Below, one piece after another: positions 36,394 through 48,026 of a DNA stretch of 64,000 bases. Numbering within the stretch: the stretch's first letter is position 1; each line of letters starts with the position of its first letter. The stretch is from positions 10,305,540 through 10,369,539 of the forward strand of contig OY365810.1 in NCBI GenBank assembly GCA_959347315.1, in the 5' to 3' direction. The translations under genes and the position numbers were made by a program. Source of the stretch: Bimastos eiseni. Lineage: Eukaryota; Annelida; Clitellata; Crassiclitellata; Lumbricidae. Below the pieces are notes generated by a model. It saw nothing but the letters and a program-made list of their open reading frames with translations, was not told where the DNA came from and ran no database searches.

Positions 36394-36531
36394 GATAATC
36401 AGCCTACGAGTCGATTGAATCCTGATCCGCATAAATTAGATCTGATGGCGGAGAACTCGAGCCTGAAGGTGCGAGTGGCACGGCTTGAGAAGGAACTGCA
36501 GGACTCCGAGGAGAAATATAACTCCGCTCAG
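36394..36531 (+). CDS. PPFIBP1: Liprin-beta shared coiled-coil exon 1
   Basis: This 138-nt exon lies between TTTTTCTTCTAG and CAG|GTGGGA, phase 0-0, 46 codons. It reads DNQPTSRLNPDP and then HKLDLMAENSSLKVRVARLE, then a charged end with EEKYNSAQ. Vertebrate liprin-beta has QKLDLMAEISNLKLKLTAVE followed by EDKF at the same place in its coiled coil, a near residue-for-residue match. This is the strongest family evidence in the window. It is the first exon common to all predicted starts: the 9449 exon and the three alternative first exons all exit in phase 0. Liprin-beta dimerises through this coiled coil and binds liprin-alpha through its SAM domains at synapses, focal adhesions and the cell cortex (family knowledge). 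Confidence 0.93.
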
Positions 36532-39500
36532 GTGGGAAAGCGAATACGAGTGCATAATGCAGGAGTATGAATAGGTTATTACGACTAAACCCAAAAGTCA
36601 TCAATCTTAGTATTTTACCATGTACTATCAAAGGTGAAGACGTTGTCCTGGTTTTGGGGGGACAGGTTTGAAAAAAATTTCAATTTCCAGACACAATGAT
36701 GTAGCAAAAGAGAATGATCATTGGAAACATTGTAGAAATTTTTAATATTTGTGAAATATTTATGGGAAATTGGGATATACAAGCAGCTCTATCTTCTCCA
36801 CTTGAAATTTTAGAGGGGACCGTCCCCTCATGCCGCCTCTTAAGTCTCCACTCCTGTGTACAATACAAGCTGACTACATGAACACCTTTCTTCATTTAAA
36901 AATACATCTGTATCCCATGTATTTGTTGACTTTCTTGAAACTCTGTTGTTAATTAGTTTCAAGGATTCTCTGTGTTTATAGCTCTGACTCATTTCACTGT
37001 GGTTGTTTCGGCAATTTCTGTTTTTCATTTCTTTTTATGGACCTTTCTTCGTGACTTGCCATTTTTTTTAAATTGCTAACCCCTTGGCAAAAATTATTTT
37101 TGAATTGGCTATTTATTTTAGCTTAGCAAGTTCTGGGGTGGTTTGTGTATTAATGTGAGTAGCAACGTTCTGTTACAAATCCACCATTGTCTTTCTCTCA
37201 TGGTGCCAGTCCCAGATCTGGGTAAAATAGAGCGTGAGGCAAACCTTCCTCTTGTCACGGGATGATTTATACATAAACCAGTAGTACTACTTGTTTGGGT
37301 TTGTTGAACTCCAATTTGACCCCATGATCATGCTACTGGGTCTGCTAAATTTGACCATATATCAGTCATGTTAAATCACACATGACATGACAACATCACA
37401 TGACTGCATCACTTGTGATGTCTTAACCCAATCGTAACCCCCTCTCCCAGCTTCTGACCTCACTGCAACTGGTGATGCAAATAGTTAGATTGGCTCTACT
37501 GCAGTGTTTATCTCCACTTCATCTTTTCAATTTACTACTCTTTGAGAAATTTTACAGTGAATATATTGAAACAGGCAAGATTTTGAGAGAATAGATGAAG
37601 CTGGCTGTATATGAATGGGTGTGGGTTAGTTACTGTCATTACAAAGATGGTTAGTGCCCTCCTTCTCTAGGCAGGGTTTGGACTGACGCTACCAGAGTAC
37701 AGGCATTGGGGATTTGCAGTTCTGTGAGCTGCTGGCTGAGCTCAGGATGCTATGAATGTTGGCATCTTTATGATTGCCAGGTGCCTTGTGTTAAAGTAAG
37801 CAATAGAAGAAAGACAGTTGGAGTTGGAGTGTACTTATTTCAAAAATATCAGCTGCAAACAAGGCAGTTCCTGTCACAATACAGCTAATTAAATAAGATC
37901 TGTTGTGGTAGAGTTCGTTAGCAGCTGTTCGTCAGCCCTCTTCTGGTTTAGACTCCGTTTCCTGCCACTTGTGTCCACATTCGCCCCTTATTTAATCACC
38001 CGAGGCTATCCAGTGCGTGGATTGTTTGCCCCTAGCATCACTACCCAGTTGGGTGGATTTACTGAAATACGTCAAAAAGTGTGGTCACAATAGAATTCAC
38101 TGTACCATTCTTTCTGTTCAAACATCACAAAGCCGTGTTTGTTTAGCTATATTTCTGGAAGGGTGGCTCAAGAATTCAAATTGACCTGATTTAGTGACTT
38201 GGTATTGGTGAGAATACTTGATCTAATTTAGTGGCGCGTATTACTGGAAAAAACTTGACCTCATTTTGTGGATTGGTATTGATAGAATGATTTTAGGTGG
38301 AAACAACTGCTGCATAATTTTATTATTTTCATATTAACCCAATTAAGTCAGCTCCTATTTGCCAAATGTATCATCTGAAAAGACAAAGAGCTCTGTGCCT
38401 TCTATTTAATTGTTTTTGATGGTCTTTAGGAGTTTTAAAATTCCAAATAACGAAATTGAGATGGCGGATGCTCACCAGATACGAGTTTAGTGTTAGCGCC
38501 GGTGAATAAGCTGGTCTCCCTGACTTGGCTTTTGTTGCAGGCGCTGAGAAATTTTCGAATATTTACATTACATTAGTGTTACAAGTATACTGAAATGGGA
38601 AAACATTGTTATGTTTATATTTATTGTTTATCATCGATTGTAAAAGTTGTTTTTACATAAAGTGTAGCTTAGGAATGCACAGAATTACAGATACCCTATA
38701 CTTGGCCTCTCAATAGTGCTTTAGAAAGTTATTGTTTTAATTTGTGTTTACAATTTTAAGATAGTGCTGTTACAGTTTTTTAGCCGTTGGCTGCCTGGCT
38801 TTAGCATGTGGCCTGATTCTCATTGTTCACAGTTTAGCTATTGGTATCTGGATTTCAAATATATTTATTTGGCTAGCATGGAGTGGGTCTTTATCTCCAC
38901 AGGAAGCACACGTTGTCCTGCCACCTGGAAAGATTGATTTGCATTTCCAGTTGGAGTATGAGAGATGGAGAGGAATATGTGCCCACTGTGTATGTCCAAT
39001 GTCAGGAAGAGGGATTTGGCAGATGGAAGAGAAGGAAAGAGGAAATGAAAAGGAAGGAGGATGGACAATATGTGATAACTGTAGGAAATTTTCTTCTTTT
39101 ATTTACCTTTCTCTCACTCCTTCGCTCACTCGTGCACTTTCTCCCTTACTCATTTGCTAAGATTGCAAACAATGGTGGCAGATAAGGACCTCAGACTAGA
39201 AGAAGTCTGCGCATTGTTTCTGGTTTTTGTGGTGACGCCCATATCAGACATAATGCAGCCTGACCCTTGTTGATAGCCGCAGTCTGATTGAGTAGGAAGT
39301 TGAGAGTTTGTTATTGTTAGACACAGCTCTTTTTTCTGATTGCTTCTTTTGTTGGCATTTATAGTTGAGTCATGATTTCCTTATTGCCGTGTTGTATTGA
39401 ATCACTGACCAAGAGCAATGCTTAGTATCATGAATCCCATGTGTTGAGTTTAGTTTTAAGGATAGACACATCGATGGCAAAACCTTTTTTAGCAAACAGA

Positions 39501-39639
39501 TGACTGTCTCACTTTCAGTGATGTTTTTTGTAGCTGTAGTTGTGACAATGTGTCCTACACTATGTTATATGGTATACAATACATTTATAAAACCTATAAA
39601 ACCGGGCTATGAGAACTGTGAGTTATTGAGATACATGTG

Positions 39640-39815
39640 ATGTGGGTACTAGTTGGTTTGAACACCCAGTTGCTGAGTGGTTTGAGATCATCCATAGTGC
39701 TGAGCAGATGGGTTGAAGGGCTTTAACGACCACAGAGTGGAGGTTCAAACCCCTATACTCTGCAGCACAGGGTGAGCACCTAATCCATTGGGATTGAGTA
39801 GCTGTGCAGTATAAG
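39640..39815 (-). repeat. tRNA-derived SINE relic, antisense
   Basis: The minus strand reads CCCAATGGATTAGGTGCTCA, then GGGGTTTGAACCTCC (plus 39739-39753). The order and spacing are tRNA-like. The CTGCAGCACA motif between the boxes is shared with the copy at 51755-51850. The long minus-strand open frame here (39623-39961) is a SINE translation. Confidence 0.65.
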
Positions 39816-40231
39816 GGAGATTGATGCATCCAAGACGTGGGTCTGGATGCATGATTGATGGAGCAATGCTGGAGCTCAGAGAAAGACCCAAGTACAGTTA
39901 GAGCACTACTTGGGTCAAAGTGATGTATTGCTACCTGCTGTTCCTTATTCTGGAATGCCAATGCTTAGAACTGATAAGTGTTTAGATGTGGTAAATAGGA
40001 ATAGGAATGTTACATGTATACTGAGAGGTTATGCCATGGCACAAGTGGTTCTTTCACTGCTATTGACTTCTTGGGTTAAAATCCTTGTCTATGGCACCAC
40101 GGTCCTATGATGCGACAGTACAATGGTGCCACAGTAGTGTAGTGCCACAGTAGTGCAGTACTGGTGCCTTTGTAGTGTGATGCCAAAGTAGCATTTTTTC
40201 ATGTATTCAACCACATGCTCATACCGCCACC

Positions 40232-40481
40232 AGGCAAAATAGAGCTTTTGCAATTGTGGGTCCCAGTGTTTGGAACAAACTCCCGTCTGACCTGCGCTCT
40301 CTCCCGCGTGACCTGTGTGGCTCTTTCTATAAACTTCTTAAGACTTTCCTTTTTGACTGGGCCTGGGTTGGGCCTGAGTTGGGAGTGCCTCTGAATAGTT
40401 ATCTTGAAGAGGCGCTATATAAACTGCATTGGTTGGTTGGTTGGTTGCTTGATTGATTGATTGATTGATTGATTGCACAGG
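40232..40481 (+). repeat. LINE ORF2 C-terminus and 3' tail (type 1, CR1/L2-like)
   Basis: Open frame from 40232: RQNRAFAIVGPSVWNKLPSD, then LRSLPRDLCGSFYKLLKTFL, ending near EEALYKL. GPSVWNKLPSDLR...F...LKTFLF is a standard non-LTR retrotransposon C-terminus. The 3' end is TTATCTTGAAGAGGCGCTATATAAACTGC, followed by TTGG and TTGATTGATTGATTG repeats, which are the variable short-repeat tail. This is the best-preserved copy of the family in the window. Confidence 0.8.
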
Positions 40482-41239
40482 TGATATGGTGTCTTATGTG
40501 TCCACTTTTCACCGCTGCAACCTCATTTGTGTGAGATCAACATAACTTTTTATCTGACCGTATTCTGCGACTGCTTGAAGGCCATTATTAGTTATGTATT
40601 GGCTTCTTTAGATCCAAATACATGTCATTCAGCAAACATTGTGTCATCTGCAAGCCATGTTCTATATTGAAAGCATCTGATACATATGGAGTGAATGAAA
40701 CTGAAATTGGCTTATTGTTGCCTTATGCATTGCCTCGGAAACCCTTTCCACCTTGCCAGTTTGGAACACATGGAGGTGGATGTGCATACCTCTTTTAGTT
40801 TCTTAAAGGGCAGTCTATAAATTTATGTCAAATGTCCAAATAGAGGGACATAAATTCAGACTATTTGTTGACCTTTTTTCCTGGAGTTCAATGCATTGCC
40901 CGACGGATGGACTCCTTGAAGAGCTTAGCGCACCTCAGGATTTATGTCAGATGCCATTTTTGTGCTGTCCATCTCTTATCTCATCTCGTAGAAAGAGGAG
41001 TTGGACTGGCAGACTGACCCTACTCATGCCCTAAGATCAGGGGGTCAGATTTCCTGGTTTGTGTGTATATTTAAATGTATAAGACACAGATACAGCTGGT
41101 TCTCCTGTACTGATCAGAATGTTGGACAATACGATAACAAGTTGAGAAAAGATGTAATGTAATCGAACATTTATATAGCACCCTTCAAGATACCTACTGC
41201 ACTGGCTTACGATTTCTCACCGCAGAATTGAGTGGGCTA

Positions 41240-41560
41240 CAAAAGATCGCAAGGATATTCTAGACTGCAGAAAATAGGAAATGATGTAAGACAATACTCA
41301 TTATATATTCAAACAGCCCTGCTAGACAAGGTTGTTGAACAAAGACTCTGGTGATTTGGACATGTTGACAATTAGAGAGAGTGCCGGTTGACCAAATCCC
41401 ACACGAAGCACAACATGCCAGATTTGAAGAAAGATGAATCAAAGACAGACCACGACTGGATAGATAATATAAATAGACCCAACATCACTTGAACGAAAAA
41501 AAGGTAAATGGAGGTCATGTATTCGTACCCATCACCACCATTTGGCTGACATCAAGCACT
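41240..41560 (+). repeat. LINE ORF2 C-terminal relic (type 2)
   Basis: One frame reads FGHVDN, a stop, RECRLTKSHTKHN, then DWIDNINRPN, followed further on by CIRTHHHHLA. WFGHV...RLPK.......W.DNI followed by FI.THR.QM is a familiar order for LINE ORF2 C-termini. Several stops and frame breaks are present. Confidence 0.6.
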
Positions 41561-42479
41561 GATTATATATATATACATATAAAATCATAATGCATAACTA
41601 TATATATATATATGTGTGTGTGCAGTTATGCACAGATATTCTGATGGACATATATGTAAATTATAGAAGAAGATCAGTGTGTGTGATGATGTCAAGGTTT
41701 TGCCAGTTTGTTTGTCGTACAAACAGTTACTTTTATTGAAATGATGGGACAGTTATTTCATCGCATTTCAATATCGGAATCAACATTCTACCGACTTCAA
41801 TACGCACGAATACATGTCATGTATGCATACATACGTAAATACATAGGGAAGCATACATGTAGCTTTCTGTGGCTATGTTCCCAGAGGTTGTTGTTGAGGA
41901 ATAGTCCCTCTGGTGTGCAGGCAAGAATGGACGTCACAAAAAACAAGAAAAAACTAGTGTAGAGTGGGGTGAGTAAACACCAGTCTATTAATGCTCTCTT
42001 GGAAATCATCAGCAGCTCACGCATTTCTGTATATTAAAATATTCGTCTATTTATACTTCTAGGATAGTCTAGAGGGTGCTAAATCAGGTATGGTTCAGAG
42101 GTTTGACTTTGGGCAGTCTCAACTGTATCTGGATCCATTCTTATATAAAAGTGCTAACATATCAGTTAAAAAGTACATAAATTGGGCGAGAGATTGTTGA
42201 AACATGACAGTTTCCGAATTTACATATGATGCGTGAGAGATTGTTTAAATGTAGCAGTTCAAAAGGTACATATTATAATAGGTGAAAGATTGTTTGAACC
42301 TCGCAGGTACATATGATGGGTGAGAGATGATTGTACAAACATGACAGTTCAGAGCATGTGATGGTTGGTCTCCATGGTGATAGTTGCCAAGGAAGGAAAT
42401 CTTGCAAGTAACCCTGTTAAGATTATTGTAATTATTTTTGTTGCTGTGACATTATGAATGTTTACTCACTTTAATAACG

Positions 42480-42605
42480 ATGATGAATTGTGAGTGAAGG
42501 ACTTGTCCAAGGACCCTATGCGCTGTAGCCATCTCGGAGGAGGCTTTAACCCCTCCATGGTATTACATCACAAGGCAAGCACTCTATCCAATTGGCTTCC
42601 GTGTC
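42480..42605 (-). repeat. tRNA-derived SINE relic, antisense
   Basis: The minus strand reads CCAATTGGATAGAGTGCTTG, then GAGGGGTTAAAGCC. The plus-strand ACTTGTCCAAGGACCCTATG matches the SINE body at 868-890. Confidence 0.6.
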
Positions 42606-43488
42606 ATTGATGGAATGGAGAGTACATGGAAACAGTGGTTGAATGTTTACTATTGCATTGTTTCTGTAGTTTGCATTAACATCCATTGCATTTGATGGGA
42701 TATATAGTAATGTTTTTTTTAAATCTGCCATTAGAAGGGCTTTCCTATGAGCAAGAAGTCTTACGAATCAGTCCGTCCTGGTTTTTCCAGACCAAGTAGG
42801 ATGGTTGTGATTCTGTCTGGAGGGTAGATTTCCCCTTCCCGTCCTCCTCGGATCCTCTCTCTTTGGCTGAATCTCTCAATGTGAGGCAGGGAGAGTCTGG
42901 CCTACCAGGCAACAGCTGTTAGGCTATTTCTTAACACTGGGCAGACTGTAGGACCATGATGTTTGGGAGTTGCTATAAACGTCTGTCTGTGTGTCTCTTT
43001 CTCTCTCTGTCTCTCTTTATATATATATATAATATATATCTATATATATATATATATAATCTGTCCATTGGCCCACCGCTGTCTTAACTTAGGCTGTGCA
43101 AGCTAGCAAGCTGGACAACATCCGAGCCCAGTCTTTGGAAATATAGTAAAAATCTGAGATGGGTAAAGATTTGGACTTCTCTTGAAAATTAGAGAAAAGA
43201 TATGCCTTGTTCATTAGTTTTAGCATTGATTGTATAGACTAATTCCTTTGTAAATAATTAGCACAAATCATTGTTTTTGACTAACTGGCCATCTAAGCTT
43301 TATTCAAAATTTAGTTGAATGGAGCAGATTACTGGTGCTTTGTTGGTGCAGGTGTGAGTGGCCAGCAGAGGTGTAGGTAAGCTTTGCTTGACTTGGGGAA
43401 GTAGAGTAATAGCAGCTGCCCAATAAAGTGAAACTGTTTCCATTAATCGAAGGTGACAAAAGCATTCAGATGCTATACAAATATGGCT

Positions 43489-43840
43489 GTCTAAGGCAGC
43501 GTTTCCCAATCTATTTTGGCTGTGGAACCCTTTTGATCTTAACTTTTCTTGACGTAACCCGTCTCCAAAAACTAAACATATTCTATTGTAGGTACAAACG
43601 CTTAAGAATACAGTCAATTATAGGTTTAGGCCAAGCTTAGAATTTAAAAAAAAATAATAACACAAATATCGATGACTATGATATATGAAATCTCTTTCAT
43701 GTAAAGTTATACACAGATGTTAAGGCGGTATTTTGCAAAAAGCATCCATTTGTCCAAGCTGAAAGTTTTCCGGCGGAACCCTTGTCTTCACCTCATGGAA
43801 CCCTTCCGCGGAACCTAATTTTGGAAACGCTGGTCTAAGG
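43489..43840 (+). mobile_element. hAT-type MITE with perfect 8-bp target-site duplication
   Basis: The element spans 43497-43832 (336 bp). It starts CAGCGTTTCCCAATCTATTT and ends CCTAATTTTGGAAACGCTG. The terminal inverted repeats match CAGCGTTTCC exactly, with imperfect sub-terminal pairing including GGAACCC motifs. The 8-mer GTCTAAGG flanks both sides (43489-43496 and 43833-43840) without a mismatch. An 8-bp duplication and CAG..CTG ends define hAT superfamily insertions. No transposase is encoded. Confidence 0.92.
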
Positions 43841-45188
43841 AATCTGTATTATATTTGTGTGTTCATTAGAGGAGTCTCTCATGAGTACTAACCATGGCTA
43901 AATCTCTGTTTATTTCTGGCTGGCATAATACTTCATTCACCCGGAATACTGCAAGTTATTATGACTGGTAGGAGGTGTTTTGTATATGGATAATGAGAAT
44001 GACAAATACTTTTAGTGTTCGTGTATGAAGTTCTTTCAATATGTTTTTTTAATATGTTCATTTCAATGTACTGAAATACGGTGAAATAATTGTCCAATCA
44101 TTTCAGGAAAGTTGTTGACTGTATGTCGGCATGACTCCTTTGTCGTGATGTCACGCATACAGAGGTCTCTCTAAGTGGGGGCTGTGTTAAACACTCTTGT
44201 ATCGTGTCTTCATTGTTCAGAGTTGACATAGTGGGCAACCAAGGATTTCCTCAAGTGGGTGGCAATAGGGTAGACCACCAAGGAATGACCTATGGTTCCT
44301 TCCTGTGTCACTCACGGAATGGGGCTATTTTTGCACAGTCAAAGGATATGGTAGGAGGTAAAAGGGACTCAAATATTGTGTGATGTCATTGCTCTTTATT
44401 TGAGCTAGTTCAGAGTCACGACTGTTAATCATGAATGATTTGTTTTGGTAAGCTGCCCTACCATGCAAAAGTAATGGTCATGTGACCAAGTAGGAAAGTA
44501 AATTCGCATTGTTTTGGTATAAATGCAATGAAGCATTGTCTATATAGCTATTTGGCTTAAAGTCTGGTTGGACTTGCTGGTGACGTACTCCATTTTGCAC
44601 TTGACTTATGACCTATAAAAGAACCAATAAGAAAGCATTAACGGCATGTGAATTAAGTGGTTCATAGAGCGATTGATTTCAGATACACATTTTATATGTT
44701 AACTCAATGCTGCTTCAATATGTGTTGAGTTTTATAACTTTTTATTTTTAACATCTTTTCTTTTTCTGGTTTTCTGCATAACAGAATATTGATTAGATTG
44801 TTGTTTATGTGAGTTAGATCTCTTCCCAAACATACTGGGGCAAAAAGATGGTTGAATGGTGACATACTGGCTCGTAGAATGCAGTTTCATATTCAATACC
44901 TGATTGCCCCATAAAGTTAACTCAACCTTCAAGTTACTGGGGGAAATGAATATTATTATTATTCTTTTTATCGTTTAATGCTTATCATTGATTTACCGGT
45001 ATGAATTCAATGTAGGTCAATATTAAATATGCTGTTTTTTACTAAATTTTCCTGGTGGACATTTAAAAATACTTTAGTTTTAGTGATTGTTTTTGTGATT
45101 GAAGTGTGTTTTCAGTCAGCTTGACTTCTGGTCGACCGTGATTTTAACGTACGTCAAGCTCTATCGATCTATGCCCTTTTATTTGCAG

Positions 45189-45294
45189 TTACGAATCAAC
45201 GAACTGCAGAGTCGTCTGAATGATCGGACGATTGAAGTGACCGAACTCCGAAGTCGCCTTGCCCGAAGTGCTCCATCATCGCCTGATCGTTCTT
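45189..45294 (+). CDS. PPFIBP1: Liprin-beta coiled-coil exon 2
   Basis: This 106-nt exon lies between TTTATTTGCAG and TCTT|GTAAGT, phase 0 in and 1 out. It reads LRINELQSRLNDRTIEVTEL, then RSRLARSAPSSPDRS. The Leu heptad spacing matches the liprin-beta coiled coil. Two alignments are possible, to the INDLRLKVSEMDSERL segment or to LKEQLEEKESEVKRLQEKL, and sequence alone does not decide between them. The Ser/Pro end (APSSPDRS) breaks the coil and looks like a phosphorylation-prone hinge. An ATG-started open frame from 45099 runs through the acceptor but its first 90 nt are intronic. Confidence 0.85.
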
Positions 45295-45904
45295 GTAAGT
45301 CAGTTTTCGTCTCTTCTGTCATAGATTTACTTGATGTAACAAACTTCCTCACTTCCTGTATTTGTTTCCTATTTCACTGAGAGTATAAGTAAGTAAGTTA
45401 GTATATTCTTTAATACCGTCTGCAAACGCACTACGGGTACATGACAATAACAATAGTGTGCATTCTAGCTTATCATCCCTTTGACGGTTACTGTGAGGAG
45501 ACCCTCAGCAAGTCTTTCACTCTCAATTGCTCACCACTGTCGACTGACAATTGGTCATTAGATTGTGATACTTAAAAATGTGTAATAATAATTGTAATAA
45601 TAATTGTAATAATAATTATAATGATTGTGATGATAGTGAGTTCTGAATGAGTGTGGTCGCCTTCACCAATGCCTCTCAATCACCATTCAACGCTTTAATA
45701 CTGTTACCTTCAAGAAACTTTTGCCCCGATGGATCTTGACGAGGAAGTAGCAGTTCCAGAATAACAGTGTTATTCATTAATTCAACCTGATAAATGTGCA
45801 ATATTATAATAATAATAATGATAATGACAATTATAATAATAATGGTAGTGATAATGGTAATAGTAATAATGGTAATGATAATGATGGTAAGATTAGTAAT
45901 AATA

Positions 45905-46161
45905 GTAATTTTAATGAGTTACTTCGTTTTACCTTAGTTCACACTAATGAGTAGTAACTTGTAAGTACTAGCAATAGCAGTATTTGTGTTTTTAGTTACA
46001 TTTATTGTCATTTTTGTAAAAAAATCCGATTTTCGTTTTCAAAGCAGAAAATCGGAAGGATTAATACACTCGGACCCATTGTTTGCCCATGTCCGAGTAA
46101 TGCCGAGTACTAAGAAAATTGGACCGAGCCGAGAACCGAACCGAGTATTGGTTCATCCCTA
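45905..46161 (-). mobile_element. hAT-type MITE, second member of the 3518 family, inverted
   Basis: On the minus strand it begins TAGGGATGAACC at 46161 and continues AATGGGTCCGAG, TTAATCCTTCCGATTTTCTG, GAAAACGAAAATCGGATTTT, closely matching 3518-3640, and ACAAGTTACTACT as near 3740. The other terminus has been lost or merged into an AATGAT-repeat region, so no duplication can be shown. Confidence 0.75.
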
Positions 46162-46419
46162 ATACATACAGTGTAAATAAATGTGCATATACATCTCCAA
46201 TTTTACATAAATATTGTTTTGTATGTATAAATTTTTATAGTGCCTCTTGAATTGCACACCAATCAGATGTTTTTCTAGTGGGAGAGATCCAGGGTAAAGG
46301 ATTAGTTAGGACCATATGTGTGTTCATACATACATATTGGTGGATGTATGATTTGTTATTAATAACCAATATATTGCATTTATTAAGTGCCACTAAATGA
46401 TGACAAAGCGTGCAGAGCA

Positions 46420-46540
46420 ATTGTGAGTCATGGAGGTGCTCAAGGGTCCTTACATAGTTCCCCTCTCAGGGGGAGTCTCAAACTCTTATGCTCTGCACAA
46501 AAGACGAGTGCTCCAACCAATCACCTGCCAGTGCCCCACG
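46420..46540 (-). repeat. tRNA-derived SINE relic, antisense
   Basis: The minus strand reads GGCAGGTGATTGGTTGGAGC, then AGAGTTTGAGACTCCC (plus 46470-46485), a degenerate A/B-box pair with a GTGCAGAGCA middle similar to the copy at 39640. Confidence 0.5.
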
Positions 46541-47960
46541 TGGATACAACATGTGTTACTAAACGTGGGCTGTGTTCACCGTTAAGGGAAACCGACGTAC
46601 TATGAAAAAACTGCTTTTGGGAGCAATGATGATGTTATGAGTCATACGCTTCGCTTTTTTTTCAGTGCACCTAGCTGTGCTTCAAAGCTTGCACAAACTC
46701 TTTTTGTTCTGTAACTATGATTGGCAGTGAATCATATTCACTTCTCAGTCTATCGATATATTCTTTGTCTTAAACAGTAGATTTTTCTGTCTACTTCTGT
46801 GTTGTATTATGTTGGAAATACAGTACATTGGGTGTAATTGGATTTATTTTGAGGTATCTCTGAATGCAAATGATTGATATTGAATTTATTTAGATCATGT
46901 GCAATTTAGAAACCCTTGCCGCAACTGGGTCTATAGTTGCTAGACGGCATTTGTTGTGTTGTGTCTGCGTTATTGTCTGGTGAATGTGGAGCCAAGTGTT
47001 GGGAGTTCCTTTCGTGTTTAGAAGAGGCCTAAAACAAGTGTGGAATCGCCTTCGTTACTTAATTACACTTAAAAATAGGTTCGTGTCCTCCTGCCATGTT
47101 TCTATTTCTTTTGTGATACTTCAAACTTGCCTCCCTATATAGATTTTTAGGTTCTGGAAAAAAGATTTGATCTTAAAACGTTCTTCATGTGATGCTGTGC
47201 AAGTAATAACTCCACGAAAAGTCATTGAAATAGATAGGCAGTGGACATTTTTTATAAGGAGAATAGATAATGCAGAAAGTGTTCAACAAACTGTAAAATA
47301 AATTAAAGAATCAAGCCATTTTTAATAAGTACTCGACTTGGACAGCCTGATTGGTGGCCTGTGGATGAAGCATGCAGGAAGTATAGAGATGAATTAGTTA
47401 ATTTAAAAATGGAAATGGAGCTTGGACATTATCTTTAGACACCCCTTCTTGCAAGATGCAGCATATCATGACTAAGTTGATTCCCTGCTCTGGCTTTTCT
47501 GCTGTGCTTAAGAACTTAAGATTATAACTGCAAGGGAAGAGACTGTGAAACAATGAATTGGCAAAAATGGAACCCGAAACAATATCACTTATTTATTTTG
47601 AAGGCAGTTAATTTTGATCATTTCTAAATGGTTATTATGTTGAATTAGTGACAAGAATTGTCTGCTAATTTTCCTATGAGTGGCAAAGATTTGATTGTAG
47701 ATGTTTTGGTAAATGTAAGTAAATTATGACTGCCTGAAATGGTGAAATGTCAAATCCTACAGCTGCTTCTATTGCTCTGTTGTTTCAGCTCTTTATCATT
47801 TATCACTACTCAACTGAACTGATCAGTTTGTTCTGTTCATAAATCATTGATGTAGATCCTTTTTCTACATTCTTCGCTTATATTTATAATGACATTCTTT
47901 TAACTTTTGCTGCATCACTGAAATTGATTCGTTCGTCGATCGCTTCGTTCCCTTTTTCAG

Positions 47961-48026
47961 TTTCGAACTCATTTAAGGACAAGACCATTGAACGAGAACG
48001 AACGCTTGATCGATTAAAACGAAAAC
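47961..48026 (+). CDS. PPFIBP1: Liprin-beta coiled-coil exon 3
   Basis: This 66-nt exon lies between CCTTTTTCAG and AAAAC|GTAAG, phase 1 in and 1 out. With the carried T it reads FSNSFKDKTIERERTLDRLK, then RK. Two of the three frames contain a stop; only the frame set by the previous exon is open. It is a strongly charged helix that bridges the Ser/Pro hinge to the conserved exon at 55747. Length is a multiple of three with equal phases, so it could be skipped without a frameshift. No direct residue-level match to vertebrate liprin-beta is claimed. Confidence 0.75.

Larger units (their letters stand above)
36532..45188. other. Intron of about 8.7 kb
   Basis: Holds family A fragments (37201-37245 reversed, 37650-37712), an antisense SINE (39640-39815), a type 1 LINE C-terminus (40232-40481), a type 2 LINE relic (41240-41560), an antisense SINE (42480-42605), TA tracts (41570-41620, 43015-43065) and a hAT-type MITE (43489-43840). 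Vertebrate liprin-beta has further coiled-coil sequence at this point, for which no exon was seen. Confidence 0.65.
45295..47960. other. Intron with AAT-rich repeats and an inverted MITE
   Basis: AATAAT/GATAAT repeats at 45580-45620 and 45810-45910, a second copy of the 3518 MITE family (45905-46161, inverted) and an antisense SINE (46420-46540). No exon seen. Confidence 0.65.
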
